The position numbers and the translations under genes were made by a program. The notes beneath the pieces are model-generated. The model was given only the letters and a program-made list of their open reading frames with translations. It had not been told where the DNA came from and did not search any database. This document shows positions 9,114 through 18,783 of a DNA stretch of 64,000 bases, one piece after another (the stretch's first letter is position 1; each line of letters starts with the position of its first letter). Source of the DNA: Polyangiaceae bacterium (GTDB lineage: Bacteria; Myxococcota_A; Polyangia; Polyangiales; Polyangiaceae); the NCBI GenBank assembly GCA_016933275.1, contig JAFGBI010000225.1, forward strand, positions 62,001-126,000. Reading direction: 5' to 3'.

Positions 9114-9867
9114 GTGGCGTGTCGGTCGGACATGGGCGGCAATCGCCGTTTGCGCATTGGCCCTCGGGGCCGCCTCCTGCAAGCGCAAGCAGACGGAGGC
9201 GAAGGGACCGGAAGGCGAGCCCTGCACGCTCCAGATGGTGAGTTTCTCGGTCATCGCCTCCGATCGACTCAATCCAACGCCGCTCGGGGAACCGCGACCG
9301 GTTCAGATCCGTATCTATCAGCTGAAGAGCGACATCCGCTTCCTCAACGCCTCGTTCGAGGACGTGTGGAAGAAGGATGCGGAGACGCTGCAGGACGATC
9401 TGGTCAAGGTGGATGAGTTTCCTCTCTATCCGAACACCCGCCGGGACGTGAAATTCGAGCGCGACGAGTCCGCCCAGTACGTGGTGGCGGCAGCCCTCTT
9501 CATGAGTCCCCAGGGGCGCTCCTGGTATACGAGCTTCGAGTACCCGCCTGCACCCGGAGAGGGGGCCTGCGGGATGGCGGAGTGCGAAGGCGAGGACTGC
9601 GAGGAGACCACGGAGCCTGTCCTGAACCCCAAATTCTACGTCTGGGTGGAGGGAAACCGCGTGGAGGACGGGATCGAGCACGCCAGCGACCAACCCGAGG
9701 GACGCACCGAAGGCATGATGTTGCGCGGCGGAGGTCCGAAGCTGCCGGGCGGTGCCTCGGTACCGGGCGTGGAAGCGCCGTCCGCCCCCGAGGCCCCCGC
9801 CGCGCCGAAGCCGGAGGCCCCGAGCGCACCGAAGCCGGAGGCCCCGGGCATCAAGGGGGTTCCATGA
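9100..9867 (+). CDS. tssJ: T6SS outer-membrane lipoprotein TssJ
   Basis: About 255 aa from the ATG at 9100 (GAGGGA upstream), inside the clpV 3' end. A signal peptide ends in LALGAASC, a usable lipobox, so the mature protein is lipidated. The body has the TssJ pattern of a transthyretin-like beta sandwich: RPVQIRIYQLKSD, FLNASFEDVWKKD, VDEFPLYPNTRRDVKFERDE, then VVAAALFMSPQGRSW. In other systems TssJ anchors TssM to the outer membrane. The C-terminal 40 residues are an unusual Pro/Ala/Glu-rich tail with repeated APKPEAP. The stop overlaps the tssK start (ATGA), which implies translational coupling. Confidence 0.9.
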   Translation: MSRIEWRVGRTWAAIAVCALALGAASCKRKQTEAKGPEGEPCTLQMVSFSVIASDRLNPTPLGEPRPVQIRIYQLKSDIRFLNASFEDVWKKDAETLQDDLVKVDEFPLYPNTRRDVKFERDESAQYVVAAALFMSPQGRSWYTSFEYPPAPGEGACGMAECEGEDCEETTEPVLNPKFYVWVEGNRVEDGIEHASDQPEGRTEGMMLRGGGPKLPGGASVPGVEAPSAPEAPAAPKPEAPSAPKPEAPGIKGVP

Positions 9868-11216
9868 GGCTTCGGAAGCCGGTCTGGACGGAAGGGCTGT
9901 TCGTCACCCAGCATCACTTCCAGCAGCAGGACCGGTACCACGAGTCCTTCGTGGAGGCGCGCCTCGACGGCATCGTGCCCTTTGCCTGGGGTCTCGCGGA
10001 CGTGGAGATCGATCCGCGCGCCCTGGAGGCGGGGCAGGTGCGAGCGACCAAGCTCCGGGGTGTGCTCCCGGACGGAACCCCCTTCGACTGCGGAGAGCAG
10101 TCACAGGACGCGCCTCCGGCCCGCGCGATCGGCTCGTTGTTCACGACCCAGATGCAGTCCCTCCCCGTCTATGTCGCGATCCTCAACGAATCGGACGCGG
10201 GGACGAACGTCGATCTCGACGGGAGCTCGTCGGCGAGCGCGCGGTGCGCGGTCGAATCCATGCGCGTGTTCGACTACAACACGGGGACGCACGAGCAGGG
10301 GATCACCACCGCGCGCCCGAACCTGCGCCTCCTCTTGGGCAGCGAGGTCCAGGAAGCCTTCTCGGCCCTCCAGATCGCGGAGTTGACGCGAGCGACGTCC
10401 GGCGCCGTGGTGCTGAGGGACACGTACATCCCGCCGATCTTCCAGATCGGTACCAGTCCCTTCCTGGTGGGTGGGATGCGGCGGCTGTTGAGCGCCATGA
10501 CCAGCCGCCAGCGCGAGCTCGCGGCATCACGGCGCCAGCGCTCGGCGGCGGGGGTCGACTTCTCGGCCAGCGATTCCGCGAAGTTCTGGCTCCTGAACAC
10601 CCTGAACGAGGCGATCCCGGAGTTTAGCCACCTGGTGGACCAGGGGACGACCCACCCAGAGGGGGCGTACCTCGCGCTCGGCCGACTGGTGGGGCACCTC
10701 TGCACCTTCGCGGTGGACGGCGACCCCACCGCCATCCCGCGCTTCAACTACCTGAACCTGGAAGAGTCGTTCGAGCCCCTGTTGGCTCGTGCGGTCGCCC
10801 TGCTGCGAGTCGTGATCGCCGAACGCTACGTCCAGATCCCGCTCCAGCGGCGAAGTGACGGCATGTACCTCGGCCAGATCGAGGACGTCTCCGTCCGCGA
10901 CTACGAGTTCTTCCTCGGCGTGACCGGCCCTCAGGAGCATGAGGTGCGGGACGCCCTGCCGAGACTGACGAAGATCGCTTCCTGGCAACAGATCGCCGCG
11001 ATCCTCAACAGCGCCATCAGCGGCGCCCAGCTCGAGATCGAGTACCGGCCGCCCGGGGCGCTGCCCCTGAAACCTGGCCTGGTCATGTTCCGGATGAACA
11101 AGACCCCCAAATACTGGAGCGATATCCAGAACACGGGCACGATCGCGATCTACCATCCCCCGGCACCAACTGCGATCGAACTGGCCCTTTACGCCGTGGA
11201 CCCCAAAAACCTCTGA
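9864..11216 (+). CDS. tssK: T6SS baseplate protein TssK
   Basis: The ATG at 9864 overlaps the tssJ stop and gives 450 aa, typical for TssK. The start RKPVWTEGLFVTQHHFQQQDRY is the TssK N-terminal signature. Later motifs such as FNYLNLEESFEPLLARAV and PGLVMFRMNKTPKYWSDI also belong to the family. TssK trimers link the baseplate wedges (TssE, TssF, TssG) to the membrane complex (TssL, TssM). The gene sits between tssJ and tssL, the usual order. Confidence 0.95.
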   Translation: MRLRKPVWTEGLFVTQHHFQQQDRYHESFVEARLDGIVPFAWGLADVEIDPRALEAGQVRATKLRGVLPDGTPFDCGEQSQDAPPARAIGSLFTTQMQSLPVYVAILNESDAGTNVDLDGSSSASARCAVESMRVFDYNTGTHEQGITTARPNLRLLLGSEVQEAFSALQIAELTRATSGAVVLRDTYIPPIFQIGTSPFLVGGMRRLLSAMTSRQRELAASRRQRSAAGVDFSASDSAKFWLLNTLNEAIPEFSHLVDQGTTHPEGAYLALGRLVGHLCTFAVDGDPTAIPRFNYLNLEESFEPLLARAVALLRVVIAERYVQIPLQRRSDGMYLGQIEDVSVRDYEFFLGVTGPQEHEVRDALPRLTKIASWQQIAAILNSAISGAQLEIEYRPPGALPLKPGLVMFRMNKTPKYWSDIQNTGTIAIYHPPAPTAIELALYAVDPKNL

Positions 11217-11228
11217 GCGAGTGGCCCC

Positions 11229-11927
11229 ATGCTCGAAAAAATGTACTGGGTGTGCTCCGATGCCGTCACACTAGGGGGTCAGCTTTCATCAGCTGACAAC
11301 CTCCCTTCCCTCGAGGTGCTCCAGCGCCGCATCGAGTCCCTCTTCGAGGACATGGGCCACCGGGCCCGGCAGGTCCAGGTCCCCGCCGAAGACGTGATGG
11401 AGGCGAAGTACGCCCTCTGCGCCTTCATGGACGAGCAGATCCTGAGGTCGCCGTGGCCGGGCCGGACGCAGTGGATGGGACGGCCGCTCCAGCTCGTCTA
11501 CTTCAACGAGACCACGGCGGGGGAGGGCTTCTACCACCGCCTGCAGGCCTTGCAGTCCTCGCCGCACCGGGCGCACGTGGCGATGGTCTACTACCTCTGC
11601 ATCGCGCTGGGGTTCCAGGGCATGTACGCCGTCCGCGGCAGCGGCGAGCTCGATGTCCTGACCGAGCAGCTCCAGCGCCAGGTGATGCGGAAGCTGCCGG
11701 CTCCCGACACCATCAGTCCGCACGGAGAACCGCGGGACCGGGTGGCGGGCGGCGCCGGGCGCCAGTTGCCTTGGATCGGGCTCAGCATCGCCATGGTCGT
11801 GGCGGCGCTGCTGGCGCTGATCGTGATGCGGGTGCTGGTGAGCAGCTCGGCGGCTCGCGCAGCGGATCAGATGCGGCGGGTCAGCGACAATGTCGTCCAC
11901 GTCGCGCAACAAGAGGGATGGAGCTGA
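11229..11927 (+). CDS. tssL: T6SS inner-membrane protein TssL (DotU family)
   Basis: 232 aa. The cytoplasmic DotU domain (about residues 1-170) shows the family core: AKYALCAFMDEQIL, then WMGRPLQLVYFNET, GEGFYHRLQAL and YYLCIALGFQGMY. A single C-terminal transmembrane helix lies at about residues 180-206 (LPWIGLSIAMVVAALLALIV). No peptidoglycan-binding OmpA domain is fused after the helix. TssL partners TssM in the inner membrane. It starts 12 bases after tssK and ends 3 bases before tssM. Confidence 0.93.
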   Translation: MLEKMYWVCSDAVTLGGQLSSADNLPSLEVLQRRIESLFEDMGHRARQVQVPAEDVMEAKYALCAFMDEQILRSPWPGRTQWMGRPLQLVYFNETTAGEGFYHRLQALQSSPHRAHVAMVYYLCIALGFQGMYAVRGSGELDVLTEQLQRQVMRKLPAPDTISPHGEPRDRVAGGAGRQLPWIGLSIAMVVAALLALIVMRVLVSSSAARAADQMRRVSDNVVHVAQQEGWS

Positions 11928-11930
11928 GCG

Positions 11931-14900
11931 ATGATGCTCTGGATCTTAGGGGTCGTTGGTCTGCTGCTGATCTGGGGCGGGGGCTACGTGCTCGCCATGT
12001 TCGGCTATCCGCTCGCCCTTTGGCTGCAGGTGCTGCTCACGGTGCTCGTGGTCCTGCTCGTCGTGGGCGTCCTGCTCTACCGACGTTGGCGAGCGGGGGC
12101 GGCCGCACGCGCAATCGAGCGCGAGCTGATGCGTCAAGCCGAACAGCAGGCGGCCAGCGCGCGACCGGACCGTCGAGCGGAGATCCTGCAGCTCAATCGA
12201 CAGATGCAGGAGGGCATCGCCGCGCTGAAGAAGAGCCGGCTAGGGGCTCGGGGGGGTGGGAGCGCGCTCTATGCCCTCCCCTGGTACGCGATCATCGGCC
12301 CGCCCGGCGCGGGGAAGACGACCGCGCTCCGGCACTCCGGGTTGAGCTTCCCGTTCCTCGACCCCTCGAAGGGGGGCGGCGTCCGCGGCTCGGGCGGTAC
12401 CCGCAACTGCGACTGGTGGTTCACCAACGAGGCCATCCTGCTCGACACGGCAGGCCGTTACGCGACCGACGAAGACGACCGCGAAGAGTGGCTCGCATTC
12501 CTGGCCACCCTGAAGAAGTACCGCAAGAAGGCGCCGATCAACGGCGTCATCGTGGCGGTGGCCCTGCCCGACCTGATCGACGGCGACGGACAGAAGGCGC
12601 TCGACACCGCGCGTCGCCTCCGGGCGCGGATCGACGAGGTGATGACCCGGCTCGACGTCGTGCTCCCGGTCTATCTGATGTTCACGAAGGCCGACCTCGT
12701 CTCCGGGTTCGTGGAATGCTGGGGCGACCTGCGCAAGAGCGAGCGAGACCAGGTGTTCGGTTGCACCTTCACCCTCGACGGGCGGGGCAACGAGGATCCG
12801 GCCGGGGCGTTCAGCGAGGAGTTTGCCAACCTCGTGAGCGCGGTGCACGGGCGGGCGCTCCACGGCATGTCCGCCGTTCGGCAGACGGCGCTCCGCCAGC
12901 GTATCTTCCAGTATCCGCTAGAGTTCGGCGCGCTGAAGGATCCGCTCAGCCACTTCGTGGGGCAGCTCTTCCAGCGCAACACCTTCCAGGAGAACCCGGT
13001 CTTCCGAGGGTTCTATTTCAGCAGCGGTACCCAGGAAGGGAAGCCCATCGACCGCGTGATCTCGGGGATGGCGCGCGCGTTCGGGCTCCACCTCCCCGCC
13101 GTCGAGGCACCGACCGAGCCGAAGAGCTACTTCGTCACCGACCTTTTCCGTCGTGTGATCTTCCCCGACCAGCACCTCGTGGAGCGGACGGCGAGCGCAC
13201 GGCTGCGCGACGCGCTGGTTCGACTGGCCTTCATCACCGGCGCGCTCCTGCTCTCCGCGCTCCTGCTGGGGCCAGGGGGGTGTTCGTACGCCCGCAACCA
13301 GACGCTCATCTCGGACACCGCCGCCGTCGCCAAGACCGCCGGCACCATCACCTGGGGCCCCACCCGCCCGACGGTCAGCGACATCGGGTTGCTCGATCCG
13401 GCCGCGAACCAGCTCCGGACCCTGCGCGAGTGGCGCGACCACGGCGCCCCCCTCGCCTATCAGTGGGGCATGTACGCGGGGAACGCCCTCTACCCCGGGC
13501 TCCGAGACGCGTACGTGGCCGAGCTCGATGCCGGCTTCAAGAAACCCACCCATGCCGAGCTCACCAAGCTGCTCGCGGCGCTCGGTCGACTGGAATCGAT
13601 GCCCCCCGGGCAATACGGCGCGCACTACACGCGACTGAAGCTCTACCTGATGATGTCGAACCCCGCCGAGCGGCTGGACGTCGAGTGGGCGGTCCCCCGG
13701 CTGGTCGACGCCTGGCGAGCCGCCGTGCACTCGGGGCCATCACCCGAGGTCGACGCGATGCGGCCGCACATCGAGCTATACACGATGTTGCTCAAGGCGG
13801 GAGAGATCGCGCCGTGGGGGAAGGACGACGTGGTGGTCGGGCGGGCGCGCACCGTCCTCCTGCGCGCGCCGCAGCTCGAGCGCATGTACGAGGCGATGGT
13901 CAGCGACGCGAACACCACCATCCCGCCCATCCGCAAGGAGACGATCTTCTACGGTTCGGTGGCGCCATTGGTGAAATCCAAGGCCGACAAGCAGGTCGAA
14001 GGCGCCTACACCAAGCAGGGCTGGAACATGGTGCGCGACCTGCTCGAGTCGAAGGCCTCGTCGCTGGCAAGCGAGCAGTGGGTCCTCGGCGAGGGCGCGA
14101 CCAGTCAGGCGGGAGAGATCGAATCGCAGGTGGCGCGGCTGCGGAGCATCTACTTCGAGCGCTACAAGGGCGCCTGGCGGGACTTCCTGCTCGACATGGA
14201 GGTGGAGCAGCCGAAGGACGCGACCGTAGCCCTCGACGAGCTCAACATCCTGAGCGAGCCCGAGTGGCCCTACCAGCGCCTGATCCGGATCTTGCGCGAG
14301 AACGTCACCCTCGAGGTGGAGCAGCCGGGCACCGACCTGAGCCTCAAGGGAATGCCCAAGATAAGGTCCGTCAGCCAGGCGAAGGCCCAAGGGAAGAAGG
14401 CGATCCTCGACGCGATCAACCCTGGGGACGACGCGACGGAGAAAGAGGCGCCCCCCCGCACCCTGTCCCCGGTAGAGCACGCTTTCAAGCCCATGGTCGA
14501 TTTCGGAGGTGCCGAGGGCAGTGAGGACCCGAAGGCCGCCCCAGCAGCACCGAGCGGGCTCCAGCAGTATCAAGACCAGCTAGCGAAGCTCGTCGGAGTG
14601 CTGAGCGACCTCAAAGAAGGAAAGCCCGACGTCGACACCACCAAGGTGGCCAAGGACTTCGAGACCGCATTCCGTGCTGCCAACGAGCTGCTCACCAGTC
14701 AGACCGGGTTCACGCGGCCGCTCCTCGCCCCCTACCTGCTACGCCCGATCACGGGAGCCTGGACCGGAGTCGTGAACGACTCGGGGTCCGCGGCGAGCGG
14801 ACTCTGGGAGGTTTCGGTGTGGGACAAGTGGCGAGAGAAGCTCGCCGGGAAGTACCCGTTCACCAAGGCGCAGCAGGACGCCACCATCGAGGATTTCTCC

Positions 14901-15539
14901 GAATTCTTCCGGCCGGAGACGGGCTTGCTCTGGGGGTTCTTCAACGAGAACTTGTCGAGCACGCTGGCGCACGAAGGGGACGCCTTCATCCCCAAGCGGC
15001 GGTTCCAGTCCTCCGTCGCCTACACCGGCCCGTTCCTCTCGAACTGCCTCGCGCGAGGCAACAAGATAACCAAGGGGACGTTCCCCGAGGGGAGCGAGAC
15101 GCCGGTGGTGGCGTTCGACGTCAACCTCCATTCGGTCAGCCCCGATGTGTCGGAGATCATGATCGAGATCGACGGGGTCTCCAACACCTACCGAAACACC
15201 CCGCAGGAGTGGCTGAGCACGCAGTGGCCGGCACCCGAGGCGAAGTCGCGGGGTGCGCGCGTTCGGATCCGCGGGTACAGCGGGCTCGACGAGGTGATCA
15301 ACCGTCCGGGTGCGTTCGGGATCTTCCGCCTGCTCGATGCCGCCAACGAGATCAAGCCGGGCACGGCTGGTGGTCGTGCCAGCGGCACCGCGACGCTGGT
15401 GGCGACCTGGTACGTGCGAAGCGAGTCGACCTTCTTCAAGCTCGACATCCGACCCGCAAAGGCGGATACCGCCACCTCTTCCAGCCTCTTCCTCGGGTAC
15501 GACTGCCCGCGGGTGATCGCTCATCAGGGCGGAGGTTGA
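11931..15539 (+). CDS. tssM: T6SS membrane complex protein TssM (IcmF)
   Basis: 1202 aa. Two N-terminal transmembrane helices (residues about 2-25 and 30-50) and a third near residue 425 (LAFITGALLLSALLLGPGG) give the standard TssM topology, with a cytoplasmic NTPase-like domain between them. That domain keeps a Walker A motif, GPPGAGKT, near residue 124, followed by LLDTAGRY. The periplasmic part includes the IcmF-related region and the C-terminal beta domain that contacts TssJ. With TssL and TssJ it forms the trans-envelope channel. The next gene, tagF, begins at the base after the TssM stop. Confidence 0.95.
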   Translation: MMLWILGVVGLLLIWGGGYVLAMFGYPLALWLQVLLTVLVVLLVVGVLLYRRWRAGAAARAIERELMRQAEQQAASARPDRRAEILQLNRQMQEGIAALKKSRLGARGGGSALYALPWYAIIGPPGAGKTTALRHSGLSFPFLDPSKGGGVRGSGGTRNCDWWFTNEAILLDTAGRYATDEDDREEWLAFLATLKKYRKKAPINGVIVAVALPDLIDGDGQKALDTARRLRARIDEVMTRLDVVLPVYLMFTKADLVSGFVECWGDLRKSERDQVFGCTFTLDGRGNEDPAGAFSEEFANLVSAVHGRALHGMSAVRQTALRQRIFQYPLEFGALKDPLSHFVGQLFQRNTFQENPVFRGFYFSSGTQEGKPIDRVISGMARAFGLHLPAVEAPTEPKSYFVTDLFRRVIFPDQHLVERTASARLRDALVRLAFITGALLLSALLLGPGGCSYARNQTLISDTAAVAKTAGTITWGPTRPTVSDIGLLDPAANQLRTLREWRDHGAPLAYQWGMYAGNALYPGLRDAYVAELDAGFKKPTHAELTKLLAALGRLESMPPGQYGAHYTRLKLYLMMSNPAERLDVEWAVPRLVDAWRAAVHSGPSPEVDAMRPHIELYTMLLKAGEIAPWGKDDVVVGRARTVLLRAPQLERMYEAMVSDANTTIPPIRKETIFYGSVAPLVKSKADKQVEGAYTKQGWNMVRDLLESKASSLASEQWVLGEGATSQAGEIESQVARLRSIYFERYKGAWRDFLLDMEVEQPKDATVALDELNILSEPEWPYQRLIRILRENVTLEVEQPGTDLSLKGMPKIRSVSQAKAQGKKAILDAINPGDDATEKEAPPRTLSPVEHAFKPMVDFGGAEGSEDPKAAPAAPSGLQQYQDQLAKLVGVLSDLKEGKPDVDTTKVAKDFETAFRAANELLTSQTGFTRPLLAPYLLRPITGAWTGVVNDSGSAASGLWEVSVWDKWREKLAGKYPFTKAQQDATIEDFSEFFRPETGLLWGFFNENLSSTLAHEGDAFIPKRRFQSSVAYTGPFLSNCLARGNKITKGTFPEGSETPVVAFDVNLHSVSPDVSEIMIEIDGVSNTYRNTPQEWLSTQWPAPEAKSRGARVRIRGYSGLDEVINRPGAFGIFRLLDAANEIKPGTAGGRASGTATLVATWYVRSESTFFKLDIRPAKADTATSSSLFLGYDCPRVIAHQGGG

Positions 15540-16514
15540 GTGGGACTGTTCGGCATCGCGCGGCCGACCCGACCAGTGGTGCGCGCCTATGGCAAGGTGC
15601 CGTGGGCGCGCGATTTCGTGCGCGTGGGCTCGCTCGACGGGAACGCCACTCGGTTCGTGGAGTGGCTCGAGCGGGGCCTGGAGACGGCCAAAGGGGTCAT
15701 CGGTGGACCCTGGGATGTCCTTTTCGACACGGGCGATGCCCAGGCTTTCACGTTTCGGTCGACACCCGGAGCGCGGAGCGCGGAGCTCCTGGCGGGCGTC
15801 GCACTCCCGAGCCGTGACGCAGTCGGCCGGCGCTTCCCTTTCGTCGTCTATGTCTCGCTCCCTGGGGCGGCCTTCGCGTCCGCACCGCACTGCGCCCCCT
15901 TGGTGCTGAACGGCTTCCTGGAGGCCGCGCGGGCCACCGCCTACCAGGCGAGCAGTGTCGATGGGCCCGCAGCGCTCGAAGCGCTGGTGGCGCGAGTCAC
16001 CGCCCCGGACCCAGCGAAGCTTGACGCGGCACGGGCGGAGTACGATGGGTGGATCCCGACCGAGGCGGTCTCCACCCTCGCCCTGAGGCTCCTCGGGGTC
16101 GCCGAGCCCCTCCGTCTGGCGCATGCCATCTCCGCCCTGGCGGACGCGGTCTACCCGGTGCGAGCGGACGAGCAGACGCGCTCCCGACTCGCCATTCGCC
16201 TGCCGGTCGGGCAGCCTCGCGCGTTCAGCAGCGCCCTCTGGATCGACATCTTCCTCCACATCGCCGCGTGGCGGAAGACCACGCCGACCGCGTTCTGGCC
16301 CCTGAGCGACGATCTGGGCGCCATGATCCTCCTGCCGGGAGAGGCCACCGACCCCGTGCTCGCCGAGCTCTGGGCGCCAAGTCCCATGGCCGAGCAGGTC
16401 TTCGATGTTGCCTGGCCGTTCGCGCAGGGCCGCCTGGACAACCCCTTGGCCGAGCAGATAGGGCAGAGCATCAGCGTGTCGATGATGCTTCAAACACTGG
16501 GTGCATTGGGCTAG
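15540..16514 (+). CDS. tagF: T6SS-associated protein TagF (ImpM family)
   Basis: 324 aa from a GTG immediately after the tssM stop. Residues about 10-160 carry the TagF/DUF2094 pattern: VVRAYGKVPWARDFVRVG, then FVEWLERGLE, WDVLFDTG, and GVALPSRDAVGRRFPF. In Pseudomonas, TagF is a post-translational repressor that acts through Fha. No PppA phosphatase is fused here, unlike some TagF proteins. The position after tssM and the presence of fha support a regulatory role. The second half is less conserved. Confidence 0.85.
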   Translation: MGLFGIARPTRPVVRAYGKVPWARDFVRVGSLDGNATRFVEWLERGLETAKGVIGGPWDVLFDTGDAQAFTFRSTPGARSAELLAGVALPSRDAVGRRFPFVVYVSLPGAAFASAPHCAPLVLNGFLEAARATAYQASSVDGPAALEALVARVTAPDPAKLDAARAEYDGWIPTEAVSTLALRLLGVAEPLRLAHAISALADAVYPVRADEQTRSRLAIRLPVGQPRAFSSALWIDIFLHIAAWRKTTPTAFWPLSDDLGAMILLPGEATDPVLAELWAPSPMAEQVFDVAWPFAQGRLDNPLAEQIGQSISVSMMLQTLGALG

Positions 16515-16583
16515 TTTTTCCCCTTGCTGGAGGGGTATGGGTCCACCCCACCGGCTTTGGGGCCAAAGGCAGCGAGACAGGAC

Positions 16584-18161
16584 ATGGCGGAATCCCTCGA
16601 GCAATTGGTCGCCCGCGTGGCGCCGCTGAAAGCTCCGATCGAGGGGGCAATTCCCGTGGGTGCGGACACCTCGTATGACGCCGACTTCGGCGTCATCAAG
16701 ACAGAGATCGACAAGCTTGCCGCCATGTCTGGGGTCGCGCCGAACTGGAAGGCGGTGATCGAGGGCTGCACGGAGCTTACCACCAGCAAGACGAAGGATC
16801 TTCGCCTCCTGGTCTGGCTGGCAGTGGCTCGCCTCCATGATGCGGGCCTCCCGGGTCTGCTGGAGGGGATGGTCGCCGTCAAGGAGGTGGCCGGGGAGCA
16901 TTGGGAGGCGATGCATCCCCCGGCCAAGCGAGCCCGCGCGCGCGGTGCCCTCGCCGGGTGGTTCTCGGACCAGGTCGCCGCTCAGATCAAGCCCAAGAAG
17001 TTCGGTCACCCCGACGCCGAAGTCTTGCGAGCGGTCGAGGTCTACGCCAACGACCTTGACACGTTCTTTGCCGAGAAGCTGGCAGATTCCTATCCAGGCA
17101 TGGGTGCCCTGCGCAGCGAGCTTCGAGGCAAGGTCCAGGAGCTCCCGCCAGCCGCGGCAGCAGCGCCGACGCAATCCGCCGCACCCGCGGCCAGTCCGCC
17201 GCCAGCAACGACCGCAGCGGCGCCTTCGGGGGATTCGTCCATCGCGGTGGCCCCGGCTCCAATCGTGGGGGGGGAACAGGATGTCCTCAACGCTCTACGT
17301 TCAGTTTCCAAAACGATCCTGGATTGCGCAGAGGCACTCAGAAAGGCGGATCCCGCGAAGGCCTGGGCCTACCGCCTCCAGCGGTTGGGGTTGTGGCTCG
17401 TCGTCCAGCAGGCACCCCCGAACGAGGGGGGAAAGACGAAGATCCGGGGACCCGGCGACGCCGTGAAGCGGCTCGAGACCATGCAGAGCGCCGAGCAGTG
17501 GCTCCCGCTGCTCCTGGCCTGCGAGTCGATGTCGAATAGCTCGATCTTCTGGCTGGATCTCCAGCGGCTGAGCGCCCTGGCCATGGATCGGCTGGGGGCG
17601 TTGTTCATCCCCGCCCGAGAGATCGTGGGTCGCGAGGTCGTCACCTTCCTCGAGCGGTTCCCCGCGATACCGGACCTCGCGTTCGCGGACGGTACCCCAT
17701 TCGCGAACCCCGCCACCAGAGCTTGGCTCAAGGAGGAGACGACGAAACATGCGGGTGGCTCCGGCGGCGGCGGCTCCTCGCGACTCTCCGAGGAAGACGA
17801 GGAGATCGCGAAGCGTTTCGCCGAGGCGAAGGATCTGGTGGCCAAGGGAAAGGTAGCGGATGGACTCGCGCTTGGCGCCCAGCTGGCAACGCGGGGCGCG
17901 GATGGCCGCATGCGATTCCGGTCCCGCTTGACGGTGGCCAAGCTCGCGCTCCAGGGCAGCAAGCCGGAGGTCGCGCGCCCCTTGTTTCGCGCGCTCCAGG
18001 CCGAATGCGAGCGCTACCAACTGGATGATTGGGAGCCAAACCTGGCAGCGGAGGTCTATGCGGGTCTCCTCGCCTCCGCCGCCCCCAAGGAGGACACCGG
18101 ACTCGCTTTCGAGCGCCTGTGTCGTCTGGATCCAGCGGCAGCGCTCAAGGGCGGCCAATGA
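16584..18161 (+). CDS. tssA: T6SS cap/assembly protein TssA (ImpA/VasJ type)
   Basis: About 525 aa from the ATG at 16584 (AGACAGG upstream); an earlier in-frame ATG at 16524 lacks coding character. The ImpA N-terminal domain spans about residues 5-120: PIEGAIPVGADTSYDADFGVIKTE is the signature stretch. An Ala/Pro linker at about 190-225 leads to a helical C-terminal region. The end (DWEPNLAAEVYAGLLAS, then RLDPAAAL) matches the VasJ-type tail of long TssA proteins. TssA primes tail assembly and caps the growing sheath. A 69-base gap separates it from tagF. Its stop overlaps the start of a 30-codon ORF. Confidence 0.9.
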   Translation: MAESLEQLVARVAPLKAPIEGAIPVGADTSYDADFGVIKTEIDKLAAMSGVAPNWKAVIEGCTELTTSKTKDLRLLVWLAVARLHDAGLPGLLEGMVAVKEVAGEHWEAMHPPAKRARARGALAGWFSDQVAAQIKPKKFGHPDAEVLRAVEVYANDLDTFFAEKLADSYPGMGALRSELRGKVQELPPAAAAAPTQSAAPAASPPPATTAAAPSGDSSIAVAPAPIVGGEQDVLNALRSVSKTILDCAEALRKADPAKAWAYRLQRLGLWLVVQQAPPNEGGKTKIRGPGDAVKRLETMQSAEQWLPLLLACESMSNSSIFWLDLQRLSALAMDRLGALFIPAREIVGREVVTFLERFPAIPDLAFADGTPFANPATRAWLKEETTKHAGGSGGGGSSRLSEEDEEIAKRFAEAKDLVAKGKVADGLALGAQLATRGADGRMRFRSRLTVAKLALQGSKPEVARPLFRALQAECERYQLDDWEPNLAAEVYAGLLASAAPKEDTGLAFERLCRLDPAAALKGGQ

Positions 18162-18250
18162 GCCGAAAATTCCCCTCTGGCGGGTCGGCGGTCGATCTCG
18201 ACGAGGGACACATGGTACGGGAAGAGGTGCCTCGGCTGCGCACCAAGTAG
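18158..18250 (+). CDS. Candidate 30-aa small protein between tssA and tssB
   Basis: An ATGA overlap couples this ORF to the tssA stop. The product, about 30 aa, starts MSRKFPSGGSAVDLDEGH and ends in RLRTK, with mixed charge and no hydrophobic stretch. Its stop is 16 bases before the tssB start, so it fills the tssA-tssB gap. The overlap and G/C-rich codon third positions make translation plausible, but the length gives little statistical support and no family is recognised. Confidence 0.4.
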   Translation: MSRKFPSGGSAVDLDEGHMVREEVPRLRTK

Positions 18251-18266
18251 ATAAGGGACGAGACAG

Positions 18267-18764
18267 ATGGCAAAAGAAGGTTCCGTTGCTCCGCAGGAAC
18301 GCGTCAACATCACCTACAAACCGGCAACGGGGGACGCCAAGGAAGAGGTCGAGCTTCCCCTCAAGATGCTCTTCATCGGTGACTTCGTCGGTCGGGAAGA
18401 CCCGCGTCCCCTCGAGGAGCGGAAGCCAATCAACGTGGACAAGGACAACTTCGGGCAGGTCCTCGCGGAGCAGAAGCTCGGCGTCACCCTGCAGGTCCCC
18501 GATCGCCTCTCCGGCGACGAGGGCGCGCAGCTCGCGCTGAACCTCAAGTTCAAGAAGCTCAGCGATTTCGGTCCCGACGCGCTCGTCGAGCAGGTGCCGG
18601 AGCTGGCGCGGCTCATGGAGCTCCGCCGGGCGCTCACCGCCCTCAAGGGTCCGCTCGGCAACGTGCCGGCGTTCAGGAAGAAGATTCAGACGCTGCTCGA
18701 GGACAAGGACTCGAGAGCGAAGTTGCTGCAAGAGCTCGGCTTGTCCGAGGAGTCCGGAGGCTGA
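18267..18764 (+). CDS. tssB: T6SS sheath small subunit TssB (VipA)
   Basis: 165 aa, normal length. Family motifs are clear: RVNITYKPATGDAKEEVELP, then LKMLFIGDFVGREDPRPLEERK, a NVDKDNF segment, LNLKFKKLSDFGPDALVEQV and LRRALTALKGPLGN. TssB and TssC co-polymerise into the contractile sheath around the Hcp tube in the cytoplasm. The gene is 19 bases before tssC in the same transcript. A diverged homologue forms the N-terminal part of the fusion gene at 1630-3537. Confidence 0.95.
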   Translation: MAKEGSVAPQERVNITYKPATGDAKEEVELPLKMLFIGDFVGREDPRPLEERKPINVDKDNFGQVLAEQKLGVTLQVPDRLSGDEGAQLALNLKFKKLSDFGPDALVEQVPELARLMELRRALTALKGPLGNVPAFRKKIQTLLEDKDSRAKLLQELGLSEESGG

Positions 18765-18783
18765 TTTTTTCGGGAGACTGACG

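Noticed and set aside
11453..14524. 1023-aa open frame on the plus strand
   Set aside because: Out-of-frame shadow over tssL and tssM; Arg/Gly/Pro/His-rich with no domain.
14739..17174. 811-aa open frame on the minus strand
   Set aside because: Antisense to tssM, tagF and tssA.
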